Of a stretch of DNA of 64,000 bases, positions 61,312 through 64,000 are shown piece after piece. Origin of the DNA: Bacillota bacterium (lineage in GTDB: Bacteria; Bacillota; Clostridia; Peptostreptococcales; Anaerovoracaceae); contig JALEJU010000028.1 of the NCBI GenBank assembly GCA_022769485.1, positions 18,853 through 82,852 on the forward strand, in the 5' to 3' direction. Within the stretch, counting starts at the first letter, position 1, and each line of letters opens with the position of its first letter. The translations under genes were made by a program, and so were the position numbers. The notes under the pieces are model-generated. The model had not been told where the DNA came from. It saw only the letters and a list, made by a program, of their open reading frames with translations, and made no database searches.

Positions 61312-62775
61312 TTATTCCATAGATCTCATGGCCAGCTGTTTGTCCAGTTCTCTTTCTGCCAGGACTTTCTGGTATTCTTCTTCGGTCATTTTTTCCATGG
61401 AGATACCGGTAAAGCCGTAAAAAATAGAGATCAGCGGATTCAGCCAGCACAGGATCGCATAAGGAGCATACCCTCCTGCGCCCCATTGCGGTACGCCTAA
61501 AAAGCCGGTCATGGTCGCGCCGCAGGTATTCCAGGGAACCAGATTGGAGGTAATCGTACCGGAGTCTTCCAGGCACCGTGACAGATTTTTTCCTTTGAGC
61601 CGCCTGTCTTCAAATGCTTCCTTATACATTCTGCCGGGCAGGATGATTGAGAGATACTGGTCGCAGGCGACGATATTGACAAAGATGCAGGAGAAGATGG
61701 TCACCGTAACCAGAGAACCTCTGTTTTTCGCGATGGAAAGCAGGGCTTCCGCCATGGATTTCAGCATATCCGAAGCATCCATAATGCCGCCGAATGTCAT
61801 TGCACAGATGATTAAAGAAATCGTCCACATCATATTCTGCAGACCGCCGTTTCCGTCGATCAGTTCAATTAATTCAGGCGCTGCAATTTCCAGCAGTTCA
61901 TCGGACATTGCATAACCGTAATTCAGAATCAGACCCCAATCCGCGGGAGAGACACCCTGCAGTCCCATGCAGACAACGCCCAGAGCAACGCCGCCGATAA
62001 GCCCGGGCAGAGCCGGAACTTTAAGGGCAACCATTAAGATAACCGCAAGGGGGGGAATTAACAGAAGCGGAGAAATCCAGAAACAGTCTTTGATGCTGTT
62101 TGTGAGAACTTCTACCGAACTGAGACTCACATCGCTGCTGTGTCCGAATCCGAGGATCAAATAAATGACCAGAGCAACAACCATAGAAGGGGTTACCGTC
62201 CAAAGCATGTGCCGGATGTGATCAAATAATTGTGAGCCGGCAACGGCCGGAGCAAGGTTTGTAGTATCCGACAAGGGAGACATTTTGTCGCCGAAATAAG
62301 CTCCGCTGATGATGGCACCGGCTGTAATTGCAGGATTGATGCCAAGCCCCATACCTACGCCGATCAATGCGATGCCGATGGTTCCTGCCGTACTCCAGGA
62401 ACTGCCGGTTGCAAGAGATACAATAGAACATAAAATACAGCTAGCAAAAAGGAAAATGCCCGGACTTAAAATTTTCAGTCCGTAATAAATCATAGCGGGA
62501 ACAACTCCTCCCGCAATCCAGGCACCGATCATCATGCCTACAACGCACAGAATGAGCATAGCCTGCATAGAGCGGGAAATCGAGTTAATAATACCCTTTT
62601 CGAGAAATTTCCATTTCCAGCCGTTAGCCACAGCTACAATCGTTGCCAAGGCAGAAGCGGCAATCAAAGCAATGTGCGCATCGCCGTGATTGCTGAGCTT
62701 GATTTCATAGAAAAGCAGAAGCAGCAAAGTAAGCATGACCAAAAGCACTTGCCAGAGAGGGATTTTCTTTCCCAT
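61312..62775 (-). CDS. nhaC: NhaC-family Na+/H+ antiporter
   Basis: 487 residues from the ATG at 62775 (AAGGAGG eight bases upstream). About twelve membrane segments; family stretches are SIVSLATGSSWSTAGTIGIAL, ISGAYFGDKMSPLSDTTNLA and the FVNIVACDQYLSIILPGRMY half-site with polar residues for ion binding. NhaC proteins swap Na+ for H+, though relatives move malate/lactate or amino acids; the substrate is not certain. The gene has a perfect promoter, suggesting strong constitutive expression, and diverges from the rRNA promoters. Confidence 0.86.
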   Translation of the reverse strand: MGKKIPLWQVLLVMLTLLLLLFYEIKLSNHGDAHIALIAASALATIVAVANGWKWKFLEKGIINSISRSMQAMLILCVVGMMIGAWIAGGVVPAMIYYGLKILSPGIFLFASCILCSIVSLATGSSWSTAGTIGIALIGVGMGLGINPAITAGAIISGAYFGDKMSPLSDTTNLAPAVAGSQLFDHIRHMLWTVTPSMVVALVIYLILGFGHSSDVSLSSVEVLTNSIKDCFWISPLLLIPPLAVILMVALKVPALPGLIGGVALGVVCMGLQGVSPADWGLILNYGYAMSDELLEIAAPELIELIDGNGGLQNMMWTISLIICAMTFGGIMDASDMLKSMAEALLSIAKNRGSLVTVTIFSCIFVNIVACDQYLSIILPGRMYKEAFEDRRLKGKNLSRCLEDSGTITSNLVPWNTCGATMTGFLGVPQWGAGGYAPYAILCWLNPLISIFYGFTGISMEKMTEEEYQKVLAERELDKQLAMRSME

Positions 62776-62866
62776 AATGTTATCCTCCTTAGTTAGAAAC
62801 ACAGTAAAAAAATAAAATAACAACCGGATAGTACAAAATAATTGCGAAGCAATAGCGTATTTTTTT

Positions 62867-62895
62867 ATTATATATATGGAAGCAAAGAGTGTCAA
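62867..62895 (-). promoter_or_regulatory. Consensus promoter of nhaC
   Basis: On the minus strand TTGACA (62895-62890), 17-base spacer, TATAAT (62872-62867): perfect sigma-A consensus. The leader of about 90 bases holds a small ATTGC/GCAAT hairpin. Confidence 0.9.
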
Positions 62896-62952
62896 CGCAG
62901 GATGAAGAGAATAAAAAAACAGATCAGCGCGCTTTAGATAAGGAAAAAGCCA

Positions 62953-62981
62953 TTGACAAATACAAAGATTATTGGTATCCT
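62953..62981 (+). promoter_or_regulatory. rRNA promoter P1
   Basis: TTGACA (62953-62958), 17-base spacer, TATCCT (62976-62981). Confidence 0.75.
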
Positions 62982-63051
62982 ACAGAAGCTGTTGTAAAAG
63001 ACAGCTTTCGCATGACGAGAAAGACGCAAGGTAAAAAAGAATAAAAAAGCG

Positions 63052-63080
63052 TTGACAAACGTCGAAAAGTGCGTTATTAT
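63052..63080 (+). promoter_or_regulatory. rRNA promoter P2
   Basis: TTGACA (63052-63057), 17-base spacer, TATTAT (63075-63080). Confidence 0.85.
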
Positions 63081-63139
63081 GATGAAGCTATCCTTGCGGT
63101 GCGTCCGGAGAAAGCATCTGAAAAAAAGAAAAAAAGGTG

Positions 63140-63168
63140 TTGACAAACGGACAAAACTGCGGTAAGAT
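63140..63168 (+). promoter_or_regulatory. rRNA promoter P3
   Basis: TTGACA (63140-63145), 17-base spacer, TAAGAT (63163-63168). All three share the same -35 and spacer length. Confidence 0.85.
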
Positions 63169-63174
63169 AGCAGA

Positions 63175-63210
63175 GCGCCTTGCGAAAGGGCGCGAGAACA
63201 TTGAAAACTG
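63175..63210 (+). other. rRNA leader hairpin and boxA-like sequence
   Basis: GCGCC (63175-63179) pairs with GGCGC (63189-63193); GAACATTGAAAACTG (63196-63210) resembles the boxA antitermination element of Firmicute rRNA leaders. Other hairpins (AAGACG/CGTCTT near 63338) lie between here and the 16S gene. Confidence 0.5.
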
Positions 63211-63360
63211 CATAGTGCAGAAATTGAGTCAAATACAAGTACCATGTCAAGAAATTGAATGGGACTTCGTTCAATTCTGAACAAACAATAAAAGGAAAAC
63301 TAACGCAAATGCGTTTTTCCGAGAGCAAGGTAGTAAGACGGAAACGTCTTAGTATACAAC

Positions 63361-64000
<640 letters not shown>

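Overview
The window is a chromosomal segment of a low-to-mid GC anaerobic Firmicute (class Clostridia). It carries a full Gram-positive division/cell-wall (dcw) cluster with MraZ, a second DUF881 copy and small basic protein, meso-diaminopimelate-type MurE (DNPR motif), a ferredoxin-dependent indolepyruvate oxidoreductase, an ECF-type vitamin transporter, and the 5' part of a 16S rRNA gene. From memory the 16S text (for example the stretch after the 530 loop) resembles the Anaerovoracaceae / Family XIII group. That placement is an inference and was not tested by alignment.

Layout. 1-1307: tail of a zinc-finger anti-sigma factor and two small membrane proteins, closed by a strong terminator. 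1510-18900: the dcw cluster, preceded by an array of MraZ-box-like direct repeats: mraZ, rsmH, an FtsL-like gene, a PASTA penicillin-binding protein, murE, murF, mraY, murD, ftsW, murG, murA, divIB, two DUF881 genes, sbp and ftsZ. Terminator hairpins before the PBP gene and before murA suggest it is transcribed in segments. 18964-32016: a housekeeping run of an RNA methyltransferase, pheS, pheT, zapA, mutS2, DUF523, argS, a TPR protein, iorA and iorB. 32161-36526: a DUF4430 surface protein, an ECF T component, and one 898-residue protein that joins two ECF ATPases to a membrane S-like domain. 36583-38424 (minus): a YtrA-type GntR regulator with an ABC exporter, under a promoter whose -10 box lies inside a palindrome.

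38606-47167: dnaE, pfkA, dinB, a DUF308 protein, an AI-2E family permease and a HisC-like aminotransferase. 47251-53706: an amidohydrolase, a metallophosphoesterase (minus), two FAD proteins, a nested palindrome and gpmI (minus). 53966-57466: addA without an adjacent addB. 57825-60986: an ECF-like sigma factor, an unknown multi-pass membrane protein and an ABC transporter, tightly overlapped. 61312-62775 (minus): an NhaC-type antiporter with a consensus promoter, divergent from three tandem rRNA promoters that feed the 16S gene, which runs off the right edge.

How it fits together: the left third makes and polymerises peptidoglycan precursors (MurA, MurE, MurF, MurD, MraY, MurG, FtsW, PBP) and builds the Z-ring (FtsZ, ZapA, DivIB, FtsL-like). 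The middle supplies aminoacyl-tRNAs, DNA replication and repair enzymes, and amino-acid fermentation. I saw no tRNA gene, CRISPR array, transposase or prophage. The least explained parts are the sigma/membrane-protein/ABC module, the fused ECF protein with its hairpin-bearing leader, the TPR protein before iorA, and the nested palindrome at 52038-52131.
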